A stretch of DNA of 64,000 nt from BJGV01 sp003230615 (GTDB taxonomy: Bacteria > Pseudomonadota > Gammaproteobacteria > Burkholderiales > Nitrosomonadaceae). The stretch covers positions 1,302,001-1,366,000 of the forward strand of contig OY760140.1 of the NCBI GenBank assembly GCA_963663215.1, read 5' to 3'. Below are positions 28,763 to 37,194 of this stretch, in pieces (the first letter of the stretch is position 1; each line of letters opens with the position of its first letter). Position numbers and translations under genes: made by a program. A model generated the notes under the pieces. That model worked only from the letters and a program-made list of their open reading frames with translations. It was not told the origin of the DNA and did not search any database.

Positions 28763-29467
28763 TTAGTCCATCACAAGCCCGACGTCAAACGTCGTAGCAT
28801 AACCATGATCTGTCTGAATAAGTGCAAGTATCAACTGATCGCCACCAGCCAGAAAAATTCTGTCCGCTTCATTCCTCGGTGCACGATGCCCCCTTTTGAT
28901 ATATGGCTGCTTTGCATGCACTTGATCTGTAATTGAATCCTGGAAATAAAACTGTGACGTAAACTCGTAACCCTGCGCAGGTTTCTGCTTTGATCTGATC
29001 TTAAAGTGGACGTGAACCGTTCTACCTTCATACCAGCCAGGATAGATTGTAGTGAACTGCACGCTACCAGTGGCATCTGAAATTTGATAGCCGCGTAAAA
29101 ATTTCTTCCCAATCGTATTAAAACTTTGGTCCAGAACATCTGAATAGACCCCTTCAGCATCACAATGCCAAATATCTACCAAAGCACCTACAAGTGGCTC
29201 GCAACTAACCTTGCTAACCACAGAAACACGAATCTTAAGATCAAGCGACAGCCCTTCTTTCTTCGAACCATCTGACGGATCAATCCGAATATCTGAACGA
29301 TATAAACGCTCGTCTACAAAATAGGGGCCTTCAGTCTGTTGAGGTGTGGCGACACAAGAAAGCGATACAGTATTTACCTCCTTGTTTCCATATTCGTGGG
29401 ACGAGCGTCCCATAAGCATATCTATTCCGGCTGTCCCAAGTAGGGCAATCATCTCTCGTCGATCCAT
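28763..29467 (-). CDS. Intradiol ring-cleavage dioxygenase-like protein
   Basis: A 234-residue protein of the protocatechuate 3,4-dioxygenase fold. Candidate Fe(III) ligands are visible: Tyr in GPYFVDERLYR or EGVYSDV, Tyr in PGWYEG and the two His in RTVHVHFKIR. The N-terminus (DRREMIALLGTAGI) resembles a degenerate Tat-type export signal. No other aromatic-degradation genes are nearby, and an autotrophic ammonia oxidiser would not be expected to grow on aromatics. The substrate is unknown; extracytoplasmic members of this family exist. Confidence 0.78.
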   Translation of the reverse strand: MDRREMIALLGTAGIDMLMGRSSHEYGNKEVNTVSLSCVATPQQTEGPYFVDERLYRSDIRIDPSDGSKKEGLSLDLKIRVSVVSKVSCEPLVGALVDIWHCDAEGVYSDVLDQSFNTIGKKFLRGYQISDATGSVQFTTIYPGWYEGRTVHVHFKIRSKQKPAQGYEFTSQFYFQDSITDQVHAKQPYIKRGHRAPRNEADRIFLAGGDQLILALIQTDHGYATTFDVGLVMD

Positions 29468-29593
29468 AAACTAAATTTTCTAATTAGAATGGCCATTATG
29501 AATTACTTAAAACTTTACGTTGACAATGAAGATGCGCGTTCCCCAACAAGTTCAAATAACCAGCTTCCGAAGACTCTTCTCCTATTATACTTT

Positions 29594-30175
29594 TTAGCTG
29601 AGCTTACTCAGCAAGTTGCTTTTAACTATTGGCCATTCTTCCTGAAGTATTGAATAGACAACGGTATCACGTATTGAACCATCAGCCATTATTTGATGAC
29701 TACGTAAAATTCCGTCTTGTTTTGCGCCCAATCTTTCAATTGCGTCTTTAGAGACTTCATTAAAAAAATGTGTTCTAAACTCCACCGCGATAGCTTCTTT
29801 TATCTCAAACACATATTGAAGTAACAAAAATTTGCTCTCACTGTTAACGCCTGTTCTACACATTGATTTTGCATACCATGTGTAGCCAAGCATCGGCCTT
29901 TTGTTTAACTCATCAACGTTATAGAATCGTGTTGTGCCAACTATATTTTTTGTTTCATTGAGCCTGACAGCAAATGCAGTATTTCCCTTTTTCGCACCTT
30001 CAATAGCGTCAATTACATAGTTTTCCATTTGATCTGGCGAAGGTACATTTGCAAACCGTAGTTTCCAAAATTCTCCATCCATGACTGCAGCCTTCAAGGG
30101 CTCAACATGACTCATGTTGAGAGGTTCTAGGGTTACAATCGCTCCACATAGTTCTATATTTTCGAGCCAGTTCAT
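29594..30175 (-). CDS. GNAT-family N-acetyltransferase (RimJ/RimL-like)
   Basis: A protein of about 193 residues from the ATG at 30175, chosen because AAAGG lies about nine bases upstream; the frame is open to 30265 but the extra N-terminus looks non-native. Visible features include LEPLNMSHVEPLKAA, the strand NIVGTTRFY, and GYTWYAKSMCRTGVN before the acetyl-CoA-binding helix. The C-terminus (NEVSKDAIERLGAKQDGILR) is the usual RimJ/L ending. It may acetylate a protein N-terminus or a small molecule. Standing alone, it gives no context clue. Confidence 0.82.
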   Translation of the reverse strand: MNWLENIELCGAIVTLEPLNMSHVEPLKAAVMDGEFWKLRFANVPSPDQMENYVIDAIEGAKKGNTAFAVRLNETKNIVGTTRFYNVDELNKRPMLGYTWYAKSMCRTGVNSESKFLLLQYVFEIKEAIAVEFRTHFFNEVSKDAIERLGAKQDGILRSHQIMADGSIRDTVVYSILQEEWPIVKSNLLSKLS

Positions 30176-30301
30176 TTCTAAACGCCTTTCTCTTGCTTCT
30201 ACTAAGCTAACGCTGCTGTATAACAATCCCCGTTGCATCTTGCCATAGGAAAATACGGGTATCAATATGAAATAGGCACAGAAGAAAACAATTGGGTTAA
30301 C

Positions 30302-30873
30302 AGCCCCTCTCTATTGATCAGATTATTTATACCAAATTAAGCCAGATGGAGGTATTCAGAATCAATTTGGGTATTTTTTAGGACAGATTTACTTTCACTT
30401 TAAAAACAGACACAGGGATGCGTCCGTTATGCTTTGATTATCCGTGGTTGCACGGACGCGATTCAATCCGATGCACAAAAGGAATCAATTGTGCCCGTAG
30501 TACCCGCACAGATTTTACGCCGCTGACCACAAAATTCCTGAACCTAACCCTTTTGTATTATTACACCACGGTCTAGCTGGCCTTTTGTATAAGAAAAGAG
30601 TGGTCTCTCTTAGTGCAAGCCTAGCATGACTAGTAAAACATATTAAAGCTCCTGTCAGTAATTCGATTACTAATCATTTTTAATCCACGACAAGAATACG
30701 ACACATCCTAAAATAAATCCTAGACCCAAGATAACTTTTATAAGTTCTTTAGCAAACCAGAACAACATAGATTCATATAATTCCAATTATTCCTGTCCTC
30801 CGGTAGTAATTTAGTTTGAAATTTGTCGATGTATACTATTAAGTTCCATCATACCCGTTTCGCCCTTCCGCAA
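30302..30873. other. Intergenic stretch without a recognisable gene
   Basis: About 570 bases with stops in all frames. GCGTCCGT (30420-30427) and ACGGACGC (30452-30459) form an inverted repeat with a 24-base spacer. One plus-strand frame gives short protein-like stretches interrupted by stops around 30510-30640, possibly a decayed gene, but I recognise no family. Confidence 0.4.
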
Positions 30874-31422
30874 TCACGGATAATACCCGTTCTTCCATTG
30901 TTCGTATGGTATTACTACAGCTAATTCCCCAAAATCATGAAACCATGTATCAATTACCCATGAAGCTCCAGTGTTGATATCAAGAATTTGACTGGCGTAG
31001 TGTAAATTAATAATCAGAGGATTACGCCAAACAATTTCGCCTACTCGATGGTACTGTAGCCAGTCTTGCTGTTGCATATAAGTAAGGAAGGTAAAGTTAT
31101 TTCTGCTGTGATCAACACAATCCATACGTCCATCTACTGTAATATCACTAAAATTACCACCACGATCAGAGGCGATGGGACTGTATTTAGCCGCCTCCAA
31201 ATATAGCTCACGTACAGCATAACGAAGAGCCTCACGCTCATCGGCAGCAGAGGTTACTGATGCAAAAAACGCCGAAACTTGATCGCGTGTGTTTGACGAA
31301 ATCTCAAAAGTTTTTTTCTTGAAACAATTAGCATGGTAGCAAACCGATAACGTCTGGCAAAAAGATGGCGTGCTGCTCAGTACAGATGCCAAGATTAAAA
31401 TTGTAAAGAATACTTTCATCAC
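30874..31422 (-). CDS. Exported protein with a possible transglutaminase-like Cys-His-Asp triad
   Basis: A 182-residue protein with a Sec signal peptide (about 1-22, ending SFCQT). The middle and end hold MDCVDHSRNN, INLHYASQIL and WVIDTWF in the order Cys, His, Asp, which is the arrangement of transglutaminase-like/papain-fold proteins. The family is not recognised with confidence. A periplasmic role is inferred. It stands alone between the GNAT and hydrolase genes. Confidence 0.6.
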   Translation of the reverse strand: MMKVFFTILILASVLSSTPSFCQTLSVCYHANCFKKKTFEISSNTRDQVSAFFASVTSAADEREALRYAVRELYLEAAKYSPIASDRGGNFSDITVDGRMDCVDHSRNNFTFLTYMQQQDWLQYHRVGEIVWRNPLIINLHYASQILDINTGASWVIDTWFHDFGELAVVIPYEQWKNGYYP

Positions 31423-31657
31423 TGTCTTATGTAGAATTTAATTCGGGTCTAACACTACAACAGATGTCTACGTTATATCTTCCCATTTAATAAGTAATCT
31501 TACATATGCTGCATTTAAGGATATGTCTTATTCCAATAGAAATATCATCTTAGGATATTGACGTAGGTGAAATCAAAGTATTTATCACTTTTCGGCTCGG
31601 AACTAATATCAGAAACTATCTGAAAATCCCTATAACATCTTTTCTGATTGCTAACGA

Positions 31658-32296
31658 CTAAGATCGACACGAATCGAGTACGACACGTTTGAGAATACGC
31701 AATTTACCGTGAAAGAAGTGTTCTGCGCCAGGAATCACGACCACTGGTAGATCCTGTGGAGTGGCCCAATGTAATACAGTTTTAAGCAAAACCACTTCGT
31801 CCTGATCACCGTGAATGATCAATGGTCTGACTACATAGTCAGAAATGGGTGGTGTATTAAAGTGGCCCACCGATGGTGCTACCAGTACCAGAATTTGTGG
31901 CCTAAGTTTTTGTGCTACATGTGCCTGAATTGTACCGCCGAAAGAAAATCCAGCCAGCAATAATGGTAGATTATTAGCCTTTGCATCGAACTGTTTTTGG
32001 AGTGCTTCAACTACTGTAATCACATCTTCTGTTTCACCCACACCCTCTCCGTAAACTCCTTCGCTCTTCCCTACACCTCGGAAATTGAATTTAACTGTGA
32101 CAAACCCTAGTTCTAATAAGGCCTTAAAAAGGGTATGTACTACCTTATTGTCCATGGTTCCACCGTATAACGGGTGAGGGTGTGCAATGACAGAGATGCC
32201 ATTCCGATGCTCAGAATTCAGCTCGCCCAGAACCGTTTCGAGTTTACCTGCTGGACCATCAATAAAAATTTTCTGGGGGATATAGGAGTTTAACAA
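31658..32296 (-). CDS. Alpha/beta hydrolase (serine hydrolase, UPF0227/KANL3-like)
   Basis: A 212-residue alpha/beta-hydrolase. The oxyanion strand is AHPHPLYGGTMDN near residue 38, the nucleophile elbow is GFSFGG near 116, Asp is in HGDQDEVV and the catalytic His is in PGAEHFFHGKL. This short form, with HPHPLYGG, is common next to electron-transfer genes in proteobacteria and is not assigned a substrate. The next gene upstream is a 2Fe-2S ferredoxin. Confidence 0.85.
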   Translation of the reverse strand: MLNSYIPQKIFIDGPAGKLETVLGELNSEHRNGISVIAHPHPLYGGTMDNKVVHTLFKALLELGFVTVKFNFRGVGKSEGVYGEGVGETEDVITVVEALQKQFDAKANNLPLLLAGFSFGGTIQAHVAQKLRPQILVLVAPSVGHFNTPPISDYVVRPLIIHGDQDEVVLLKTVLHWATPQDLPVVVIPGAEHFFHGKLRILKRVVLDSCRS

Positions 32297-32503
32297 TACA
32301 ATTGAAGGAGGGGCTAAAGTATATTTTCATCTAAACACCTTCCTGTTCCATTAATATTTTCAGTTGTTGTTTAGTTTTTCCGTAGTTAAATCTAAACTAA
32401 CCCTCATTAGTAATGCAATTATGCCTTCTAAACATATGCCGAATCAATTCCAAAACTCAAAATGAAATTAATGTTGTTCTTCCCATATGAAAAAAGTAAT
32501 GTA

Positions 32504-32812
32504 TCAAATTTTCAGTCGCTCAACTACACGCCCATTTCTTAGATGTTCTTCGATGATCTCGTCAATATCTTCTTTATCCACGTAGGTATACCAAACTTCT
32601 TCTGGGTAGATCACGATCACCGGACCTTCATTGCATCGATCGAGGCAGCCCGCCATGTTGATCCGGACCTTCCCCTTGCGGTCCAGCTTTAGCCTTTTTA
32701 TACGATCCTTAGCATAATCACGTATCGCCCGAGCACTGTGGTCATTACAGCATAATGCCCCCTCTTCTCGCTGATTAACACAGAAGAATACATGCTGTCG
32801 GTAATAGCTCAT
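32504..32812 (-). CDS. Thioredoxin-like [2Fe-2S] ferredoxin
   Basis: A 102-residue protein of the thioredoxin-fold 2Fe-2S ferredoxin family. Ligand cysteines are visible in HVFFCVNQR, GALCCND and NMAGCLDRCNEGPV. It ends with the usual VDKEDIDEIIEEHL helix. Such proteins pair with the neighbouring alpha/beta-hydrolase gene in many betaproteobacteria. Electron donor and acceptor are unknown. Confidence 0.85.
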   Translation of the reverse strand: MSYYRQHVFFCVNQREEGALCCNDHSARAIRDYAKDRIKRLKLDRKGKVRINMAGCLDRCNEGPVIVIYPEEVWYTYVDKEDIDEIIEEHLRNGRVVERLKI

Positions 32813-33146
32813 CCGAATATTTCGAGAATAGTCATAGGAAGATTATACCGGAATGATGATGTTTCTTTGATAGATCGGTATATCTAGTTAATTTGTTATC
32901 GACAGACTAAGGTTCCGTGTCTCTGCCGAATTATAGTTTCTTTTTTCTGTTAAACACTTGTAAGTGTAACAACGTTAAAATCGCACATGATTCAGCCAGC
33001 AGACGAGTAAGGCTATTGAAACTCGGTATTTGATTACCATGATGCCAATCAAACAACTTTAAAAGAGAGAAGGCAATCAACGGGGACTAAGAAGTGACGT
33101 TTTTTACGTGTAGAGTTAGGAGAATCTGAGTTATCTTTCTATGCTT
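32813..33146. other. Intergenic stretch without a recognisable gene
   Basis: About 330 bases between the ferredoxin and UspA genes. A perfect short palindrome ACACTT-GT-AAGTGT lies near 32954-32967 and could be an operator. No conserved reading frame is evident. Confidence 0.4.
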
Positions 33147-33677
33147 CTAAAAGTGTAGGGCAGTGGCGCTTCTTTTCTTGTGAGCGCGGTATCCAGTTTT
33201 AGGTGGAAAGTGGGCTTTATCAACAAGATCGCTCTGCCTGATTGTTAAGACAGCGCAAGAGGCGTGTTTTACGACGTATTCCGCGACACTTCCAGGAACG
33301 GGAACATATCGACGCCCTGTACAACCTCGTGCTCCTAGAACGATCAAATCTGTTTTAAGTTCAGAAGCAATACGGACAATTTCCTGACCAGCATGGCCTT
33401 CAGCAAAGATAGTCTCAACTTCTAGGTCATGAGATTTTGCTAGTTCTTTGAGGGTATCCTCTCCTCGCTGCCGGGTCTTTTTAGTGTCTTCATTCGATAT
33501 AAAACGTTCTTGAGGCAGATAGTTCTCATCTGAAATGCCTAACGCTCTTGGCTTAAACACGTACAAGGCCTTGAGTTCTGCTTTGTAGGTTTGAGCCTGC
33601 AACATGGCATGGTAGCTGGCCTCTATAGAGGCGTCCGTAAAGTCGGTGGCTAGGATGATTTTCTGAGGTACTTGCAT
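33147..33677 (-). CDS. Universal stress protein (UspA family)
   Basis: A protein of about 176 residues from the ATG at 33677, chosen because AGGA sits eight bases upstream and the protein then begins as the family does (MQVPQKIILATDFTDAS). The frame stays open to 33833, but that part overlaps a palindromic repeat and is unlikely to be coding. The nucleotide-binding signature GARGCTGRRYVPVPGSVAEYVV is near-canonical G-2X-G-9X-G(S). It probably binds ATP and supports survival under stress. Confidence 0.88.
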   Translation of the reverse strand: MQVPQKIILATDFTDASIEASYHAMLQAQTYKAELKALYVFKPRALGISDENYLPQERFISNEDTKKTRQRGEDTLKELAKSHDLEVETIFAEGHAGQEIVRIASELKTDLIVLGARGCTGRRYVPVPGSVAEYVVKHASCAVLTIRQSDLVDKAHFPPKTGYRAHKKRSATALHF

Positions 33678-33814
33678 CGTGTTCCTATAAGGTAACGCCA
33701 AAATTGGCAACCGGTCATTGTAACACGTTTTCGTTGTCAGGGTGGCATGTTCCCTATATTTAATGTCTTGATAGTTTTGATGCTGCAGCAAACACGCCAA
33801 AGAAACGTTCTTCT

Positions 33815-33846
33815 GAATGTCCGCTTTTGGCACAAAGCAGACATTT
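33815..33846 (+). repeat. Palindromic repeat, copy 1
   Basis: A 32-bp imperfect palindrome with arms GAATGTC and GACATTT around CGC-TTTTGGCACAAA-GCA. The same unit recurs at 33978, 46505, 47160, 48399, 48945, 49400, 49975, 50868 and 51573, and inverted at 62874. Confidence 0.9.
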
Positions 33847-33972
33847 ATTCCGGGCGGTGGGAATCGAATTGTAGGCTGTAACCGTTACTACATAATGATC
33901 TAGATTCTTTTTATTTTCTAGATACCAACAAACATACCATTAAATTTACTGGATGATATTGGACTGTCATAG
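33847..33972 (+). pseudogene. Decayed copy of the 46,299-46,499 small gene
   Basis: Directly after palindrome copy 1, translation gives GGGNRIVGCNRYY, then two internal stops, then LNLLDDIGLS and a stop. This aligns with the C-terminal two thirds of the small protein at 46299-46499 (SGGNQIIACNSYH...DLLDAFGLL). Both DNA copies end about 5-9 bp before another palindrome copy. It is therefore a dead duplicate of a gene-plus-repeat unit. Confidence 0.7.
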
Positions 33973-33977
33973 ACGCT

Positions 33978-34008
33978 AACGTCGTCTTTTGGCATAAAGC
34001 GGACGTTT
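33978..34008 (+). repeat. Palindromic repeat, diverged copy 2
   Basis: Arms AACGTC and GACGTT surround GTC-TTTTGGCATAAA-GCG. It matches the family centre with two changes and has compensating changes in the arms, so pairing is kept (A to G on one side, T to C on the other). Confidence 0.75.
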
Positions 34009-34148
34009 GATTAATCTCCTAAATACCTACCAAAGTTGAATCTATATAGGCTTAAAATGATCACTCTAAAAATTAACTGATTAATATGATAGTCTTAAGA
34101 AGTGCTACACAGTGGAGCAGGATTTTCTAAAATCTGTTACTAGCTAGC

Positions 34149-34248
34149 CTAAGGTACATTGTCGAAAAAATCTACAACCCCAGTCTCTAGTGAATACTCT
34201 GCTCCGACGATAATGAGTCCATCCTTCTTAATATGCTGTAGTAAAATT
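34149..34248 (-). pseudogene. Probable C-terminal remnant of a carbonic anhydrase
   Basis: The minus strand encodes ILLQHIKKDGLIIVGAEYS, then LETGVVDFFDNVP and a stop. The pattern of a hydrophobic strand followed by GAEYSLETGVVDF resembles the last strand of bacterial beta-carbonic anhydrases. No start or upstream catalytic part exists; a CBS-domain fragment begins 70 bp away on the other strand. The family call is from memory and moderate only. It is of interest because the nearby carboxysome operon has no csoSCA. Confidence 0.42.
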
Positions 34249-34319
34249 TATGTAGTAATATTTAAATCGATTATAAACGTCTACTGAAAGATTCATAGCT
34301 AACAGTAGGAGGATATGTC

Positions 34320-34481
34320 ATGAATACTGTAAGACAGCTACTGCAAAACAAGGGACATGAGGTTTTAAGCATCGAGCCGCATAATTCTGTTTATAATGCC
34401 ATGCAATTAATGGCCACTAGACCCAGCAAAGAATCAGCAGTTAAAAGTTTTCTTGAAAGTAGATTAGAACTTGTGAACTAG
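34320..34481 (+). pseudogene. Truncated CBS-domain protein
   Basis: An ATG behind a good ribosome binding site (AGGAGG) opens a 53-codon frame: MNTVRQLLQNKGHEVLSIEP, then HNSVYNAMQLMATR. This is the first strand and helix of a typical two-CBS-domain protein (usually about 140 residues). After about 32 residues the family sequence is lost and a TAG follows. Expression signals remain but the ligand-binding pair of domains is gone. Confidence 0.6.
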
Positions 34482-34556
34482 GAAGCTACTACACCAGTGT
34501 GGTTTGTATTACAACTAGAATCTTCAACTCATACAAAGCCTAGTATGGTTATGTTG

Positions 34557-35513
34557 TCAAATATTGCTTGACAAAGCGATCCCATGAGCTCAATGGCGCA
34601 TAGCAGTTTCAAGGTAATTGGAATCCAGCCCTCCAAGCGCATACACTGGCATAGACAGGCTATTCGTTAAGTCAGCAAATTTTTTCCAGCCCATGCCGGA
34701 AACATTTGGATGTGTTGGCGTAGAATATACTGGTGATAATGATACAAAATCTGCACGTAAGGTAGCGGCATGTGCAAGCTCACTAGCATTATGGCATGAG
34801 ACCGACAATAATTGTGCGCAAGGCCGGGTATGCGTGTTCATTAGTTGATTGGCTGGCAGATGGATGCCGTCAGCGCCAGATTTAAGTGCAATCGACTCGT
34901 TTCCATTCACTAAGACTTTTGCACCATAGCTATGTGCCAAATTGACGATGGGACGCATAATCTGTATATGTTGTTCAGGACTCATGTAGCGTATATGTAC
35001 CTGCATCAAACGTACACCTTGTTCCAACAAATATGTAAGGCGCGTCATAAGTTTTACCATGATACCAGGGCCAGCATTTATAATGGCATATATCAAGGGC
35101 AATGCAATTGCTTGTAAAATTTTGTCATTCGCTGGTAATAAGGGCATGACAGTAACTGAACTTGGATTCTCCCAGGATATGTGCTGACCTTCCCTACCAA
35201 ATGGTGACCCTTCCCAGGCGAAAACACGGTAGACATGTAACTTAACAATTTTGTCCGGATAAATATGCTTGTAGCGTATCCATGGGTAAGCTTCTTTAAA
35301 TTTAATACCTAGTTCCTCATATAGCTCTCGTGCGATTGCCTGCTCGGCACCCTCTCCTAATTCAAATTTGCCGCCCGGGAATTACCAGAAACCAGCAGAT
35401 TCTTTTCCATATGGGCGCTCTGCCATAAGTACGTGTCCATCTTCCCTTTGTATTACAGCGACAGCCACATTTATCAATGGCAAATTTTGTTGTTCTACTA
35501 TTGTATCTTGCAT
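34557..35513 (-). pseudogene. Nudix hydrolase - thiamine-phosphate-synthase-like fusion with two nonsense codons
   Basis: Read from the ATG at 35513 the frame gives a Nudix domain (LPLINVAVAVIQREDGHVLM; FPGGKFELGEGAEQAIAREL; REL-x-EELGI box), then a ThiE-like TIM barrel (SGADGIHLPA; SLSPVYSTPTHP; VYALGGLD). The frame is uninterrupted except for TAA at 35382-35384, where GFWEFPGGK should have Glu, and TGA at 34590-34592 near the end; AHGIALSSNI follows before the next stop. The Nudix-ThiE fusion (MutT plus TenI/ThiE-like domain) is known in beta- and gammaproteobacteria. Two point mutations inactivated it recently, because no indels are seen. Confidence 0.85.
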
Positions 35514-35758
35514 AGTTATTGATTTTGCTACACATCAATGACATTCCCAGACCATTGAGTAAATTTGATATAATTTTTTTACGTGGATTTCAGTTTGACC
35601 GCGTTTGAAATGAATCTCAGATTATGCCCAAGCTCCTTGCGATGTGTTGTTCTAGTTTACCAATTTCACTTATTATCCGAAACCACCATTGGTTTGGGAA
35701 ATACAGTCGTAAAAAATATTTTTATTGTATCCGTGAGTAACTTAATTATTTTAAGTTA

Positions 35759-36766
35759 TTAACTATTTATTTTTTGTTTTCTATTTTTGTACGCGCGGGA
35801 TTTTCTTATTTTTTCCAGTTTTTGTTTAGTCTTGCTGGCTATATTCTGTCCTTCCATCTTTGCAAACTCCAGGAATGCCAGTGTTACAGGTGAAAGTTTT
35901 TTTTTCTTTGGATGAACTAGATACCAGTATCTATGAATCGGGAGTCCTTGAACATCTAGAATTGCAATAGGCCCTGATGTGCCTTCCAACGTGAGTGAAT
36001 GCAACGAAAGTATCGATATACCCAGTCCTGCAACAACCGCCTGCTTAATCGCCTCATTACTGGCAAATTCCATACGGGCAACAGGGATACGCAACCCTTT
36101 GCTGGTTAATAAGCGGTTAATGGCATCACGTGTGCCTGATCCGGGCTCTCGCATAATGAAAGGTTCATCAAGAAGTTGCTTGAGTGGAATATTTGGTACC
36201 CCCGCTAGCGGATGGTTACAACTTGCCATTGCCACTAATGGGTTCGGGACAAAACGGTGAGCTTCAACCTCGCTTTCCGGTGGCGGTTCACCAAGGATAC
36301 AAAGATCATCTTCATATCTTGAAATACGCTCCAGTATGTGTTCCCGATTCTCTACATTTAAAGAAAAATCGATCCCTGGATGCAATTGTCCAAACTGACC
36401 AAGCAGATGTGGAACTAGGTACTTGGAGGACGTGATAACAGCGAGTTTTAGAAGTCCACTTTTGACTCCTTTTATATCCACTATTTTTGTTTCTAAATTA
36501 GTAAGATTATCAAATACCTCTTGACATACGGTATACAGTTCACGACCAGTCTCGGTTAGGTGGATACGAATTCCTACCTGCTCAAATAAAGGTAAACTAA
36601 TAGTATCAGTAAGCTTTTTCAGCTGCATGGATACGGTGGGTTGTGCCAGATATAATTCTTCTGCCGCACGGGTAAAGCTACCAAGGCGGGCCACTGCTTC
36701 AAAAACCTGCAGCTGACGCAAAGTTATATGTCTGGCAAGTTCGCCTACTAAATTAGTACGTGTCAA
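35759..36766 (-). CDS. cbbR: LysR-type regulator of CO2 fixation, CbbR
   Basis: A 335-residue LysR-family regulator. The N-terminal winged helix-turn-helix is at about residues 14-73 (LRQLQVFEAVARLGSFTRAAEELYLAQPTVSMQLKKL). The effector-binding domain follows (VITSSKYLVPHLLGQF; EPGSGTRDAINRLL). A lysine-rich tail ends the protein. It is divergent from cbbL with 428 bp between, the standard CbbR position, and probably activates the RuBisCO-carboxysome operon in response to metabolites such as RuBP or NADPH. Confidence 0.92.
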   Translation of the reverse strand: MTRTNLVGELARHITLRQLQVFEAVARLGSFTRAAEELYLAQPTVSMQLKKLTDTISLPLFEQVGIRIHLTETGRELYTVCQEVFDNLTNLETKIVDIKGVKSGLLKLAVITSSKYLVPHLLGQFGQLHPGIDFSLNVENREHILERISRYEDDLCILGEPPPESEVEAHRFVPNPLVAMASCNHPLAGVPNIPLKQLLDEPFIMREPGSGTRDAINRLLTSKGLRIPVARMEFASNEAIKQAVVAGLGISILSLHSLTLEGTSGPIAILDVQGLPIHRYWYLVHPKKKKLSPVTLAFLEFAKMEGQNIASKTKQKLEKIRKSRAYKNRKQKINS

Positions 36767-37194
36767 AAAACAGCACTCGTGTATTTTTCATGGCATCTGA
36801 TACTGAATAAGTACCGGTGGATACAAATCGGTACATAAAGTTTAAAATTCATATAACTCGTCTTATTAGTTAATTACATCTTAGATCAGCAGATTTTAAA
36901 GTCCCCGCTATTCCCATAGATATTTATCTATGTAATACATCAGAAATATCTATTTCTTATAGTACCTCTTTTCCTTTACATTTACTTCACGGTAATAGAA
37001 TTTAATTTTAAAGCCGTGAATTTTTATTTAGCTAAATAACATATGCGGTAGTTAGACATAGTAGTGACGATAGATTGAACTGGATAATAATTAAGTCCGA
37101 TAAGGATAGGATAATAAACGATTTAACTAGAAGTAGCTGTGTTTTATTGACAGATACTTATCAAGGTAGATTTTAATCGCAGGAGAGAATCAAT
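36767..37194. promoter_or_regulatory. cbbR-cbbL divergent control region with a perfect palindrome
   Basis: The gap holds both promoters. A perfect 18-bp palindrome (CATAGATA-TT-TATCTATG) lies at 36915-36932, the best operator candidate by eye. TTGACA at 37147-37152 resembles a -35, but any transcript from it would start almost at the cbbL ribosome binding site (AGGAGA). The region is very A+T rich. Confidence 0.45.

Noticed and set aside
30480..30660. Decayed gene with RFYAADHKIPEP-like stretches
   Set aside because: Several stops and no recognisable family; listed only as an empty intergenic region.
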